Shown here piece after piece: positions 1-8,294 of a stretch of 64,000 nt of DNA (position 1 is the first letter of the stretch; each line of letters begins with the position of its first letter). Position numbers and translations under genes: made by a program. Origin of the DNA: Sphingobium sp. EP60837. Lineage in GTDB: Bacteria; Pseudomonadota; Alphaproteobacteria; Sphingomonadales; Sphingomonadaceae. Location of the stretch: the NCBI RefSeq assembly GCF_001658005.1, contig NZ_CP015988.1, positions 124,001-188,000 on the forward strand, written 5' to 3'. A model generated the notes under the pieces. It was not told the origin of the DNA. It saw only the letters and a program-made list of their open reading frames with translations, and searched no databases.

Positions 1-456
1 CATTGAGGACACGAAGTTCACCGCGCCGGAACCTTGGGCACGCATGATGGGCGCCACGAATTTCGCCGCCATGATCGCGCCGCGCAAATTGATGTCATTC
101 ACGCGATCAAATGTCTCGTCCGTTATTTCGTCAAGGTTCTGGGGGCCGCCCATGATGCTCACCCCGACATTATAGTGGAGAATGTCAATGCGTCCCCACC
201 TGTCGTAAGCATCTTGGATCGCGGCACGCAAAGTTTCGGTGTCCGCGGCATCTGCCTTGAGGGCGTGCGCATCGACGCCTTCACCCATCATCTTGACGGT
301 TTCGCGCGCGGAGTCTTCATTTAGATCTACTGCCAGCACCGCTGCACCTTCTTGCGCGAAGCGGATCGTAGTTGCCCGTCCATTGCCCATTTCTTCTCCT
401 GGGCTCTGGCCTGCTCCAATGACAACGGCGACTTTTCCTTTTAGCCGATCCACCAC
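1..456 (-). CDS. Short-chain dehydrogenase/reductase, 3' end cut by window edge
   Basis: NAD(P)-dependent oxidoreductase of the classical SDR type; only the first 152 codons are in the window and the reading frame runs off position 1. The N-terminus shows a cofactor-binding glycine motif with a short insertion (GAGQSPGEEMGNG), an acidic residue after beta-2 (AVDLN) that favours NAD over NADP, and HYNVG in place of the usual NNAG. The sequence stops just at the catalytic serine region (NFVSS). Start chosen at GTG 456 because GAGGAGG sits about seven bases upstream; a second GTG follows at once. It is divergent from the SDR at 733. Substrate unknown; the SDR fold is certain, the role is not. 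Confidence 0.85.
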   Translation of the reverse strand, partial: MVDRLKGKVAVVIGAGQSPGEEMGNGRATTIRFAQEGAAVLAVDLNEDSARETVKMMGEGVDAHALKADAADTETLRAAIQDAYDRWGRIDILHYNVGVSIMGGPQNLDEITDETFDRVNDINLRGAIMAAKFVAPIMRAQGSGAVNFVSSM

Positions 457-732
457 CTTCAGTCCTCCTCATTTATAAAATGTGCCACAAAGATCAACGG
501 ACGATCCTTGCATATAATCTAAAGGCGGATCGAACTTTTGTCACGCGACTATTAAATATTCCTGCATGTTGACATTATTTGCCGTCGCTTGTAGGGATCG
601 ATGATTGTTTTTGCGACGGCTGCCCTCTAGCGGCCCTAAATGCATGCGATGCCCCGAAGTTTGACGCATGAAATCCTCTGTTACCCGGCTGCTTTTGACC
701 TTAGGGAACATCGAATAGGAGAGGTTATGTAA
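457..732. promoter_or_regulatory. Divergent intergenic region with inverted repeat
   Basis: This 276-bp AT-rich gap separates two divergent SDR genes and must hold both promoters. It contains a perfect 8-bp inverted repeat, GCCGTCGC at 581-588 and GCGACGGC at 613-620, separated by 24 bases, which could be an operator or a stem. The CCGGACA motif common elsewhere in the window is absent here. Confidence 0.4.
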
Positions 733-1497
733 GTGGCGAGGATAGCAGTAATAACCGGCGGCACCTCCGGTTTGGGGAAGCGCGTGATTGAACGCCTTCT
801 CGATGATGATTGGCATGTCTGGTCGCTAAGCCGTAGCGAAAAACGCCTGGAAGAGCAGCAGGCGGCTTTGAACGCCGGTGACCGTCTCCGTTATGCCCCA
901 TGTGATGTCGGCGATCATGAAAGCGTGTCTAACGTATTCGCGCTGATCCGTAGCCAGACTAACCAAATAGACGCGTTGATTTGTTCTGCCGGGATCAATA
1001 TTCAAGGCTCACTGGAAGATATGACGCCTCAACAGGCCAATGATCTGATCGGAACCAACTTGCTGGGTCCATGGCTATGTGTACGGGAAGCGCTGCCCTT
1101 GCTACGTGAAAATGCCGATGTCTCAAATCCGAAACGCGTGGTGATTATCGGGTCCATCGGGGGCATGCGTCCGAAAGTGGGTGCGGGCATCTATTCGGCG
1201 ACGAAGGCGGCCGCCCACATTCTTTCCCAGGTTTTTGCGGTAGAACTCGCTTCGTCGGGGATAGTTGTGAACGTGGTGGCGCCGGGCAGCACGAACACGC
1301 CGATGCTGGCAGAAGCACAGCAGGCGGTCGGAAATTCGGCCTATAGACCGTCTGGCGCTTCGCCCTTGGGCCGGATTGCGGAACCCGACGACATCGTTGA
1401 TGTTGTCCAGTTCTTCCTGAGCGATGCGGCCAAATTCGTGAACGGCGCAATATTACCTGTCGATGGCGGTACGCGAGCGGCATATATGAAGACATGA
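733..1497 (+). CDS. SDR family oxidoreductase
   Basis: A complete 254-residue classical SDR that would oxidise an alcohol or reduce a ketone with NAD(P). TGGTSGLG near residues 8-15 is the cofactor loop, CSAGIN replaces NNAG, and the catalytic Ser-Tyr-Lys set is visible as IGS and YSATK near residues 140-160; the C-terminus carries the usual VDGG turn. The GTG start at 733 is preceded by AGGAGAGG with an 8-base gap. The next gene, a carboxymuconolactone-decarboxylase-like protein, follows 79 bases later on the same strand, so the two may be co-transcribed. Substrate cannot be read from sequence. Confidence 0.88.
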   Translation: MARIAVITGGTSGLGKRVIERLLDDDWHVWSLSRSEKRLEEQQAALNAGDRLRYAPCDVGDHESVSNVFALIRSQTNQIDALICSAGINIQGSLEDMTPQQANDLIGTNLLGPWLCVREALPLLRENADVSNPKRVVIIGSIGGMRPKVGAGIYSATKAAAHILSQVFAVELASSGIVVNVVAPGSTNTPMLAEAQQAVGNSAYRPSGASPLGRIAEPDDIVDVVQFFLSDAAKFVNGAILPVDGGTRAAYMKT

Positions 1498-1576
1498 GTC
1501 GCGGCGTTCGAATCCTCCACGGTCGGCAGATTGCTGGTGCACCTGGCAACTCTTTGTAAAGAAGTGGAACAGATAA

Positions 1577-2161
1577 GTGGCGCGACTCCCCTATCTTCCC
1601 GCAAGCCTGGACGAGCCAAGGGACATCGTCGATGAGGTCAGGGCCCGGCGAGGTGGCTCGCTGAATCGTATCGACCGTTTGCTGCTCTACAGTCCGCAAT
1701 TCGCCTCAGCGTGGAATGCCTACGCCAGGACGATCCGGACCCGGCTTTCCTTGCCGCCGCTGCTTAGGGAATTGGCGATAGTCGCCGTGTCTGCGCTGAT
1801 GGGGACGGAGCATGAGATCAATGTTCATGGTCCGCATTTTCTCACGGCAGGCGGTTCGCAGGAACAACTGGATGCGTTGCGTGACGTCGACGGGGCTGCC
1901 GCCAATGGCGATCTGTTTGACGAAACCGAACGCGCGGCTCTGGCAGTCTGTCTGGAGATGACGCGGGCGATTCAGGTCGAGGACGCCACCTTTGCAAAGC
2001 TTCTCGCCGCCCTTGGGAGCCCTCAAAATGTTCTCGAACTCATAGGAGTTGTCGCCACCTATAATATGACCAACCGAGTCCTTATAGCCCTCGACTTCGA
2101 GCCCGAAAGCAAGGTTGCGCCATCAACGTCGCCGGTGAGCGGGCCGAACGATCGCAAATAG
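1577..2161 (+). CDS. Carboxymuconolactone decarboxylase-like (AhpD fold) protein
   Basis: A 194-residue protein of the CMD/AhpD-like superfamily. The core helix pair is visible (LRELAIVAVSALMGTEHEINVH, shown here only by its key residues: Glu, then His-Glu, then a His four residues on), followed by the conserved ERAALAVCLEMTR helix. Active CMD/AhpD members usually carry a catalytic Cys between the Glu and the His; here that position is not Cys, so peroxidase-type chemistry is unlikely. The start is GTG at 1577 with only a weak GGAAC upstream. It follows the SDR at 733 and may act on the same catabolite. Family membership is fairly sure, activity is not. Confidence 0.75.
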   Translation: MARLPYLPASLDEPRDIVDEVRARRGGSLNRIDRLLLYSPQFASAWNAYARTIRTRLSLPPLLRELAIVAVSALMGTEHEINVHGPHFLTAGGSQEQLDALRDVDGAAANGDLFDETERAALAVCLEMTRAIQVEDATFAKLLAALGSPQNVLELIGVVATYNMTNRVLIALDFEPESKVAPSTSPVSGPNDRK

Positions 2162-2900
2162 TAACGGTCTCGCACTCTGGTAACGATCGATAGGAAAATG
2201 CCCCGGTGATCACGATGAGCGGGAAATGGCTGGCCCCCACGTGTGTGATCAGCATCCAGGAACAAGGATTAACTGTCCCATCGATGCAGCGCCGGCAGGT
2301 GGCCACCTATGTTATCCTTGGCCTTCTTGTAATCGCCGGTGAAGGAAGGCCGTTGATAGATGTATTTATCGTTTGTGCCTTAGTTGACAGCGGCACGGAC
2401 GGCCGGACTACCGCTCACCGGTACGTTTAGCACCCGGTGGCGCGGCGAGAGCGCCATTTTCCGTCGGTAAATTCTCCCGATCAAAACCAAAATGCCGTGG
2501 TTCGTGATACTTGGATGTGCCCGCAGTCGCAATGCAACAACATTGCGTTCTATAGTTTGATCGAATCTCTTCTAGAACCGCCTGCAATAACGGTATCCAC
2601 CGACAAGCTGCTGATCGTATTGACTGTCGCCAGCATTGACGCCGGCTTTGCCGGCTCAGGAGGTCGATGCGTATCCCGCCTCGATGATTGAACTGAGAGA
2701 CTAAAAGGTCTGAGTTCTCATTTGCGCCCTGAATCGCTGATATTTCGCCGTCGGAACTCGCTTGTTCGTAGCGGCGACCCTCTTGAAGAGGGCTGCAGCC
2801 AGGCACATCGTGAGGTTGGCAGCAGGGGTCCTCCTTGGCCCAAGATGGAAGGCTGACTGTAACGGCATTCCACAAACACCGATCTGGTCTGATTATTGAC
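2162..2900. other. Gene-poor stretch, possible decayed gene fragment
   Basis: No convincing gene is visible in these 739 bases. On the minus strand around 2265-2370 one frame reads a protein-like stretch of about 34 codons (DKYIYQRPSFTGDYKKAKDN and on to LPALHRWDS) between two stops, which resembles the C-terminus of a lost enzyme; I do not recognise the family. The rest shows no RBS-preceded frame, no operator motif and no clear terminator. Confidence 0.35.
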
Positions 2901-3518
2901 TTAGACCTCAACGCCTTCGCCTGAAGCCAAAAACTCCGCGCGGCCCGAGAAGCGGCGGACAGGACGGGTCTTGCCATCCCAGCTTCGCGCAATCTTTTCC
3001 ATCCTGCCAAAATAGGCCGCGCGCTGTTCGGTGAGCGGCACCAGTTCGACAATCCCACCCATCACACAGGGCGACTCATAGTAGGCTCCGCTGCGCCTGC
3101 CATCAGTAAGCACGGCGTATATTTCCTTGAAGCCCTGTTCCTCGAAATGACCGCGGGCCAACTCGAAATCGTCGGGCCAAAATCCGATATGATGTAAGCC
3201 CTCTCGACCACTGTCGAGAAATTCCCGAAAGGGGGAAGGTTCGTCATCGAGCGGCTGAATTATCTCGATCTGGACATCGCCTATATAGGCAAACGCCAGG
3301 GATATGTCTGCGTAGGTTTGCGTACCGCGATACAGAATAGTACGGCCATCGCGCGATCGGTCGAAAACGACGAAAGGGCCTACCTTCATGACATCGAGCC
3401 AGTGCTCGAGGGCAGCGTCCATGTCGCGGACGACATAAGCCATCTGAATGCGCTTACCCAGATAGTTTAAAGCAGGAGTGGGATCAGGAAGATTCACAGC
3501 CATTTCCTCCAGTTTCAT
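2901..3518 (-). CDS. VOC family (glyoxalase/dioxygenase fold) protein
   Basis: A 205-residue protein with the vicinal-oxygen-chelate fold, used for metal-dependent isomerases, epimerases, lyases and extradiol dioxygenases. The N-terminal module begins near residue 18 (IQMAYVVRDMDAALEHW); GLHHIGFW near 110 supplies a metal-ligand histidine and MGGIVELVP near 160 supplies the conserved Glu strand end. The last 40 residues are a basic tail. ATG 3518 gives the longest frame, but an internal ATG at 3503 sits immediately after GGAGGAA, so the start is uncertain. It stands alone between two gene-poor stretches. Substrate not predictable. Confidence 0.8.
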   Translation of the reverse strand: MKLEEMAVNLPDPTPALNYLGKRIQMAYVVRDMDAALEHWLDVMKVGPFVVFDRSRDGRTILYRGTQTYADISLAFAYIGDVQIEIIQPLDDEPSPFREFLDSGREGLHHIGFWPDDFELARGHFEEQGFKEIYAVLTDGRRSGAYYESPCVMGGIVELVPLTEQRAAYFGRMEKIARSWDGKTRPVRRFSGRAEFLASGEGVEV

Positions 3519-4195
3519 CGCAAACGCACGCGGCGCGAGATTGTGGGCCAGCCTGTCGACAAAAGGACAATATACGGAAGGATTGGCTTCAACAACAAGC
3601 CTTTTGGGCCTAATACTGGATAGATGCTACTGTCGCTACTAATGTCTTGCCGGCCGGTGAGAGCCGCGTGTCAGCTGGCGGGTCTTACGAATAACAATGA
3701 TGGCACGCACTGCCGTCCGAGGCGGCCTCTCTAGCTTTTTAGCCTATCTCTAAACATTCGAACCGCGAAACTCAACGACATCGATCCGAACGATAGGATT
3801 GGCTTGTTCTCGGACGTCTCAATCGCACAGAGCCGTTGGTCAAATGCTGTGCCGCTTCGTATGTCAGATAGCCCGCAGCATAATATCCTTGATGGATACC
3901 CTTGCGAAGTCTGGAAATGGCTACGGCGACGCCGTCATGATCGAAAGCGCAGACCTCCTCGACAGGATTGCCGAATAAAAACGCACATTCATTTATGCCG
4001 TCGTCGAAAAGGACCATTGAAGCTCATGTGATTTAAGGTACGGCCTGAAATTTATTGAAGATGTTTAATGCGCTAAATTCCAGGACATGGTGCCCTAACA
4101 AATCTGCAATCTTCAATGGATTAAATTCCTCTATGTGATTAGATGTTGTATAAGTACTTTATAAAAGATGAAGATTTTCCGCTAGGAGGTTAAAC
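3519..4195. other. Intergenic stretch with pabB debris and AT-rich leader
   Basis: Apart from the pabB-like fragment at 3772-4017 this 677-bp stretch holds no intact gene. The part from about 4040 to 4190 is clearly AT-rich compared with its surroundings and leads into a strong AGGAGGT ribosome site, so it probably carries the promoter of the SnoaL-like gene. No CCGGACA-type or CCGG palindrome operator is present. Confidence 0.4.
3772..4017 (-). pseudogene. N-terminal fragment of aminodeoxychorismate synthase component I (pabB-like)
   Basis: The frame starting at ATG 4017 reads VLFDDG, then NPVEEVCAFD, then GYYAAGYLTYEAAQHL, the order and wording of the N-terminal segment of sphingomonad PabB (para-aminobenzoate/folate synthesis; about 600 residues when complete). 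Homology ends near residue 60, after which the frame reads unrelated sequence to a stop. No ribosome site is obvious. I read it as a remnant left by recombination. Its folate connection is notable beside purU, folD and folB in this window, but a role is not implied. Confidence 0.6.
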
Positions 4196-4651
4196 ATGAT
4201 ACATGATGAATATTCTCATATAGCGCAGCTAGGTTATCTGTACGGGAGAGGAGCCGATAACAGAGGGGAATTTGGACATAAATTTTTTGATAAATCTCTC
4301 TTGGATGACGTGGAAGTTGTATATGATTTTGGGCGGTGGCGTGGTCTAGCTGAACATAAGAAGAGGATTGCAAATCTCCAAGCTGCTTTCACATTCACCC
4401 ACCACGCTGTCACATCTCCCTTGATCGACATTGTTGGGGACGAGGCGATGAGCGAATACAAGGTTGTCGCTGGGCATGGCGTGCTGGTCGATGGGCGGAC
4501 GCACGTCGTCTGGGGTGGTGCTATCTATCGTCAACATTGTTTGCGCACAGAAGCGGGTTGGCGCGTTCGCCAACATATCTGCGAAAATAGCTGGGTCGAT
4601 GATCCCGCCGGTCTGATGGCTCGCGCAATGGAGGCTCTTAGTCAGAACTGA
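4196..4651 (+). CDS. SnoaL-like / NTF2-fold protein
   Basis: A 151-residue single-domain NTF2-like protein of the SnoaL type; members act as small isomerases, dehydratases, hydroxylase partners or cyclases on polycyclic or aromatic intermediates. The N-terminal helices (YLYGRGADNRGEFGHKFF) and the DVEVVYDFGRWRG strand-turn are typical, with a final GWRVRQHICENSW strand. The start ATG 4196 follows a near-perfect AGGAGGT at about the right distance. The first 200 bases are much more AT-rich than the rest of the gene, which may mark a recent join or expression tuning. It is convergent with the demethylase gene downstream. Confidence 0.8.
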   Translation: MIHDEYSHIAQLGYLYGRGADNRGEFGHKFFDKSLLDDVEVVYDFGRWRGLAEHKKRIANLQAAFTFTHHAVTSPLIDIVGDEAMSEYKVVAGHGVLVDGRTHVVWGGAIYRQHCLRTEAGWRVRQHICENSWVDDPAGLMARAMEALSQN

Positions 4652-4758
4652 CTTAACGATCGTCGGGCAGCAAATGGTGACGTAGCGGCCATTGGACGAA
4701 AGGCGCGTTCTGCTTCTCTCCGGTGTCGTCAGGCGTTATCGAAATGAGGTTGAGATGT

Positions 4759-4788
4759 GGGTGCAGCCGATCTGCTGCACCCGCATTT
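4759..4788. terminator. Bidirectional hairpin terminator
   Basis: GGGTGCAGC (4759-4767) pairs perfectly with GCTGCACCC (4774-4782) across a 6-base loop and is followed by TTTT on the plus strand. It lies between convergent genes. Confidence 0.65.
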
Positions 4789-4791
4789 TCT

Positions 4792-6129
4792 TCAGATGTA
4801 GGACGGCAGCGTATTGACGTCGATCTTGCGGTTGTCAGGCTTATAGGGCGCCGGCGCAACTGTAGCGCGGATCAGTTTCTGCGGCCCGGTCGACGGTCCC
4901 CAAAGTACTTCCACTTCAGTTCCGGGCGTGCTCAAGAGCGGGTCAATGACACAGAGAGAAAGCATCTGCCGGAAATGATAGCTATAGCATCTCGATGTAG
5001 CCGTACCAACGAGGACGCCGTCCTTGAGCACCTTGTCCGCCCACATAGCGCCAAGCAGATTACGCGGCATTTCCATAAATTCATAAGGCGTTTCGGAGCG
5101 ATACAATGATGCTTGCACGTCAGCGACGTCTTCAGAATTCCACACCAGGGTGACCATAGCTCCGGTAGGGGCAGCCACTTCCTTTTCGAGGGCGGCTCGC
5201 CCCAAGAAATCATGTGTGAACTTGATGTTCTTGGACCATCCCATCTCGACCGGGGAGCGGTAATAATCGCTGATATCGGAGGATTCCAAGCTGCCGGCCG
5301 GCTTGAGGATCTTCAGGAATAGAGGCGCGACGTCCTGCATGATCTGGTGGAATTCGCGCTCCTCCTCGGTGAAGAGGGCGGGTATATAGTCAACCGTGGG
5401 GGTCGGGAAGCAGGCTTCCACATGGTTGACCATTTTCGTTCGGCCGCCCAGGCGACGAATGCCCCATTTTTCGCCTACCTCAAGGAGTCGATTGTAGATC
5501 GCCACGCCGTGGTCGGAGCGGCCATGCAGCTCATATCCAAGTTCGCCCGCCATGCCCTGACGGAGAATGTCGAAGGACATACCGTCGATCTCGGCTCTCC
5601 TGAACCGCATGAAGCCCACGTCTCGGATGGACGAGCCGATTGCCTCTTCGAGAACGAACAGAGCGTGGGGCCCCTGAACCTGGAAGATAAACTGATTCTC
5701 GCTGATGAGTTCTGCGGTGGCGTCGTAAGTTCCCTTCTGGAACTGATAGTGCATCCAGGGAATGCCGGGTCCACTGGTGAACAGGAATTCTTCGTCCGCT
5801 TGGCGCATCAGAACGCCCTCGCCCATCAGCTTCCCGGCGCGGTTGCACATAATGATGTGCTTGGCCTGCCCGATGTCGAATTTATGGTAGCCGTTGACTG
5901 TGATGTCCGAGAAGAAACGGATCGCATCGGGCCCCTTGATCTTCAGCTTGAACAGGGGGGACCAATCTCCAATGAAGCAGCTCTTCTTCCAGGACATGCT
6001 CTCGTCGATCCAGCCGCTATATTCATGCGGCTCGAAACCCATGCCAAACCGCGTGTACGTCACGGCCATCGGGTCGAACGGTACTTCTGGAATGTGTGGC
6101 AGCGATAAGGGCGTTGCGGCAGTTTTCAT
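4792..6129 (-). CDS. GcvT-like tetrahydrofolate-dependent aromatic O-demethylase (DesA/LigM type)
   Basis: A 445-residue aminomethyltransferase-fold protein. In sphingomonads such proteins (LigM, DesA) move the methyl of a methoxy-aromatic acid to tetrahydrofolate, giving a phenol and 5-methyl-THF. The folate-binding GcvT domain covers about residues 45-290 (GPDAIRFFSD near 66; LRQGMAGELGYELHG near 200), with a C-terminal barrel domain to the end (GTATSRCYSYHFRQMLSLC). At residues 103-104, where glycine-cleavage T-proteins carry an Asp-Asp pair, this protein has Gly-Glu, so it is not a glycine cleavage T-protein. Start ATG 6129 has AGAGGAC six bases upstream. purU lies 25 bp upstream on the same strand, a strong functional link. 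The methoxylated substrate is unknown. Confidence 0.8.
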   Translation of the reverse strand: MKTAATPLSLPHIPEVPFDPMAVTYTRFGMGFEPHEYSGWIDESMSWKKSCFIGDWSPLFKLKIKGPDAIRFFSDITVNGYHKFDIGQAKHIIMCNRAGKLMGEGVLMRQADEEFLFTSGPGIPWMHYQFQKGTYDATAELISENQFIFQVQGPHALFVLEEAIGSSIRDVGFMRFRRAEIDGMSFDILRQGMAGELGYELHGRSDHGVAIYNRLLEVGEKWGIRRLGGRTKMVNHVEACFPTPTVDYIPALFTEEEREFHQIMQDVAPLFLKILKPAGSLESSDISDYYRSPVEMGWSKNIKFTHDFLGRAALEKEVAAPTGAMVTLVWNSEDVADVQASLYRSETPYEFMEMPRNLLGAMWADKVLKDGVLVGTATSRCYSYHFRQMLSLCVIDPLLSTPGTEVEVLWGPSTGPQKLIRATVAPAPYKPDNRKIDVNTLPSYI

Positions 6130-6154
6130 GAAAAGTCCTCTCAAAAGGTCTTTG

Positions 6155-7015
6155 CTATTCTGGAAAGACCACGGTTTTGGCACCATTCGTTATGACGCGA
6201 TCGAGAAGATGATAACGCACAGCGCGGGCGAGGACCCGGCGCTCAATGTCGCGCCCCTTGCGCACCAGATCATCCGGCGTATCCCGATGCGAGATCCGCT
6301 CCACATCCTGCTCGATGATGGGGCCCTCATCAAGGTCGGACGTCACATAATGCGCCGTCGCGCCGATAAGCTTGACCCCACGCTCATGTGCCTGATGATA
6401 GGGTTTGGCGCCCTTGAAACCAGGCAAGAAGCTGTGATGGATGTTGATGCAGCGGCCACTGAGCTTGGCTGAAAGATCGTCTGAAAGGACTTGCATATAT
6501 CGGGCGAGAACGACGAGATCGGCCTGCGTTTCCTGCACGATCCGCCAGATTTCAGCTTCCTGAGCCGCTTTCGTCTCTTTTGTAATGGGAAGATGATGAA
6601 AGTCGAGATCGTCGAAACGCAATCGGCGATAATTTTCGACGGCGTGATTGGAAATCACGCCCACGACGTCCATCGCCAGTTCGCCGTCGCGCCAACGATA
6701 GAGAAGATCGCCTAGGCAGTGATCGAATTTGGAAACGAGGATAAGCACCTTTTGCCGCTCTTGGGTAGAGCGCATTGTCCATTCCATCGCGAAGGATATG
6801 GCCACTTCGGAAAACTGATCTCGGGTGGCGGAAAGTTCCGCGCTGTCGAGGCCTTCGAAAGCGAATCGGGCAAAGAAGCGGCCGGTCTCGCTGTCATCGA
6901 ATTGATTCGCTTCCACGACATTGCAGCCGCGCTCGAACAGGAATTTCGATATTGCCGCCACGATTCCAGGTCGGTTGGGGCATGAAAGCTTCAGGATGAT
7001 GCCTGGCTGGCTCAC
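6155..7015 (-). CDS. purU: Formyltetrahydrofolate deformylase
   Basis: PurU hydrolyses 10-formyl-THF to formate and free THF. The 286-residue length is normal. An N-terminal ACT regulatory domain (about 5-80, starting at [17 protein letters not shown]) precedes the formyltransferase domain (about 90-286). The catalytic Asn-His-Asp set is visible in [11 protein letters not shown] and in [12 protein letters not shown]. It is the first gene of a two-gene operon with the GcvT-like demethylase, and it would regenerate free THF from C1 units stripped off methoxy groups, as proposed for other lignin-aromatic demethylation gene sets. A CCGGACA operator-like site lies 39 bp upstream of its start. Confidence 0.93.
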   Translation of the reverse strand: MSQPGIILKLSCPNRPGIVAAISKFLFERGCNVVEANQFDDSETGRFFARFAFEGLDSAELSATRDQFSEVAISFAMEWTMRSTQERQKVLILVSKFDHCLGDLLYRWRDGELAMDVVGVISNHAVENYRRLRFDDLDFHHLPITKETKAAQEAEIWRIVQETQADLVVLARYMQVLSDDLSAKLSGRCINIHHSFLPGFKGAKPYHQAHERGVKLIGATAHYVTSDLDEGPIIEQDVERISHRDTPDDLVRKGRDIERRVLARAVRYHLLDRVITNGAKTVVFPE

Positions 7016-7053
7016 CTTGTTTCTCCTATCCTCTCAATAGATGTTCAGCCATC

Positions 7054-7067
7054 TTGGCCGGACAAGT
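7054..7067. promoter_or_regulatory. CCGGACA-box (candidate GntR operator)
   Basis: TTGGCCGGACAAGT matches the window-wide motif at 12 of 13 positions. It lies between divergent purU and the beta-hydroxyacid dehydrogenase gene, so it could control both. The remaining 200 bases of this gap hold nothing else recognisable. Confidence 0.55.
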
Positions 7068-7310
7068 ATGGTTCAGATAGATGGTCGCATGCAACAAGTC
7101 CATAGGGGGATTCGACGAAAAACGCTATTGGCAAGACTTTCCATTCGCTCTACCTATCCGTACATGTGATCGGGCGGCCATTCTGAGAATGGCACTCGAT
7201 CGAGAGGGTGGCGGAGGCGTCGTTCGGCTGGCTTGCCGCGTCCGCCCACATTTTTGTCATTCCCAGGGGACGCCTCCTGCTGGGCAGCGCATGCGAAGGT
7301 TGAAGCGGGT

Positions 7311-8213
7311 ATGGAAAAGGCAGCAGGATTTGTTGGGCTCGGTAATATGGGCGATCCATTTTGCCATCACCTCAAGGATGCAGGTTATGAACTCCATATC
7401 TGCGAGTTGCGGCCGGACGTCGCCGCGCGCTGGGCACAGGAGGGTGCAACGGTTTACGGCTCGGCCAGGGCTCTGGCCGACGCGGTGGAGACTGTATTTC
7501 TGAGCCTGCCGACGCCCGACATCGTCGAAACGGTGGCGATCGGGCCTGAGGGGCTCATCGAAGGTGGTCGCATAAAGCGGGTCATCGACCTGTCCACGAC
7601 CGGCCCGGACGTTGCGAAGAGCGTTGCTGCGGCCCTGGCTGGGAAAGGGGTCGCCTTTGTCGATGCGCCGGTAAGCGGCGGAGTCGCCGGTGCACGTGCG
7701 GGCAACGTTGCAATCATGCTGGCCTGCGATGACGAGCAGCGAAGCGCTGTCGAAGCCATGCTCGAGACCTTCGGCCGGATCTATCATGTAGGACAGGCAC
7801 CAGGGTTGGGGCAGATCACGAAGGTTCTCAATAATCTTCTATCTGCCGGTTCGCTTGTCCTGGCGGGCGAGGTTGCCGCGCTGGGGGCCAAGGCGGGCCT
7901 TCACCCCAAGGTCATGATCGATGTCTTCAACGCGGGCAGTGGCAGGAGCAGCGCTACGCTCGACAAATATGTAAAAGCGATCCTGCCGGGGACGTTTACG
8001 ACAGGATTTACGAACCGGTTGATGTACAAGGATGTATCTCTGTGCCTTGCTCTGGCTGAGAAGATGGGGCTGGAAATGCCGGCGTCCGCGGCGGTGAGGG
8101 ATGAATGGCTCGCTGCGATGAACGAGGTTGGTGCCGATGAGGACTTCAGCAAGATCGTGCTGATGCGCGAGCGGGCGGCTGGCGTCGAGGTTCGGGATTT
8201 GGCCCAGGGCTGA
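7311..8213 (+). CDS. 3-hydroxyisobutyrate dehydrogenase-like beta-hydroxyacid dehydrogenase
   Basis: A 300-residue NAD(P)-dependent beta-hydroxyacid dehydrogenase. The Rossmann start GFVGLGNMG is at residues 6-14, the substrate-binding signature DAPVSGGVAGA near 120, and the catalytic-lysine helix GLGQITKVLNNLL near 168, so all functional landmarks are present. Start ATG 7311 was chosen over upstream in-frame codons because homology begins there and AAGG lies close upstream. A close paralogue sits at 29291. It is followed after 81 bp by the phytoene-desaturase-like flavoprotein and probably shares its transcript. The true substrate is likely a beta-hydroxyacid formed in the catabolic route, not necessarily hydroxyisobutyrate. 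Confidence 0.85.
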   Translation: MEKAAGFVGLGNMGDPFCHHLKDAGYELHICELRPDVAARWAQEGATVYGSARALADAVETVFLSLPTPDIVETVAIGPEGLIEGGRIKRVIDLSTTGPDVAKSVAAALAGKGVAFVDAPVSGGVAGARAGNVAIMLACDDEQRSAVEAMLETFGRIYHVGQAPGLGQITKVLNNLLSAGSLVLAGEVAALGAKAGLHPKVMIDVFNAGSGRSSATLDKYVKAILPGTFTTGFTNRLMYKDVSLCLALAEKMGLEMPASAAVRDEWLAAMNEVGADEDFSKIVLMRERAAGVEVRDLAQG

Positions 8214-8294
8214 TTAAGGGCCGGCAACTCTGCGGAGACGGATTCCGCACGGCGCTGTCACAGACGGTAAATAGGAATATCAGGAGAAGATGAA

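Noticed and set aside
2206..2430. 74-codon plus-strand frame as a small gene
   Set aside because: No RBS or homology; the opposite strand has the more protein-like reading in part of it.
2408..3058. Minus-strand frame of 216 codons overlapping the VOC gene
   Set aside because: No motif, RBS or coherent composition; partly an alternative frame of the VOC gene.
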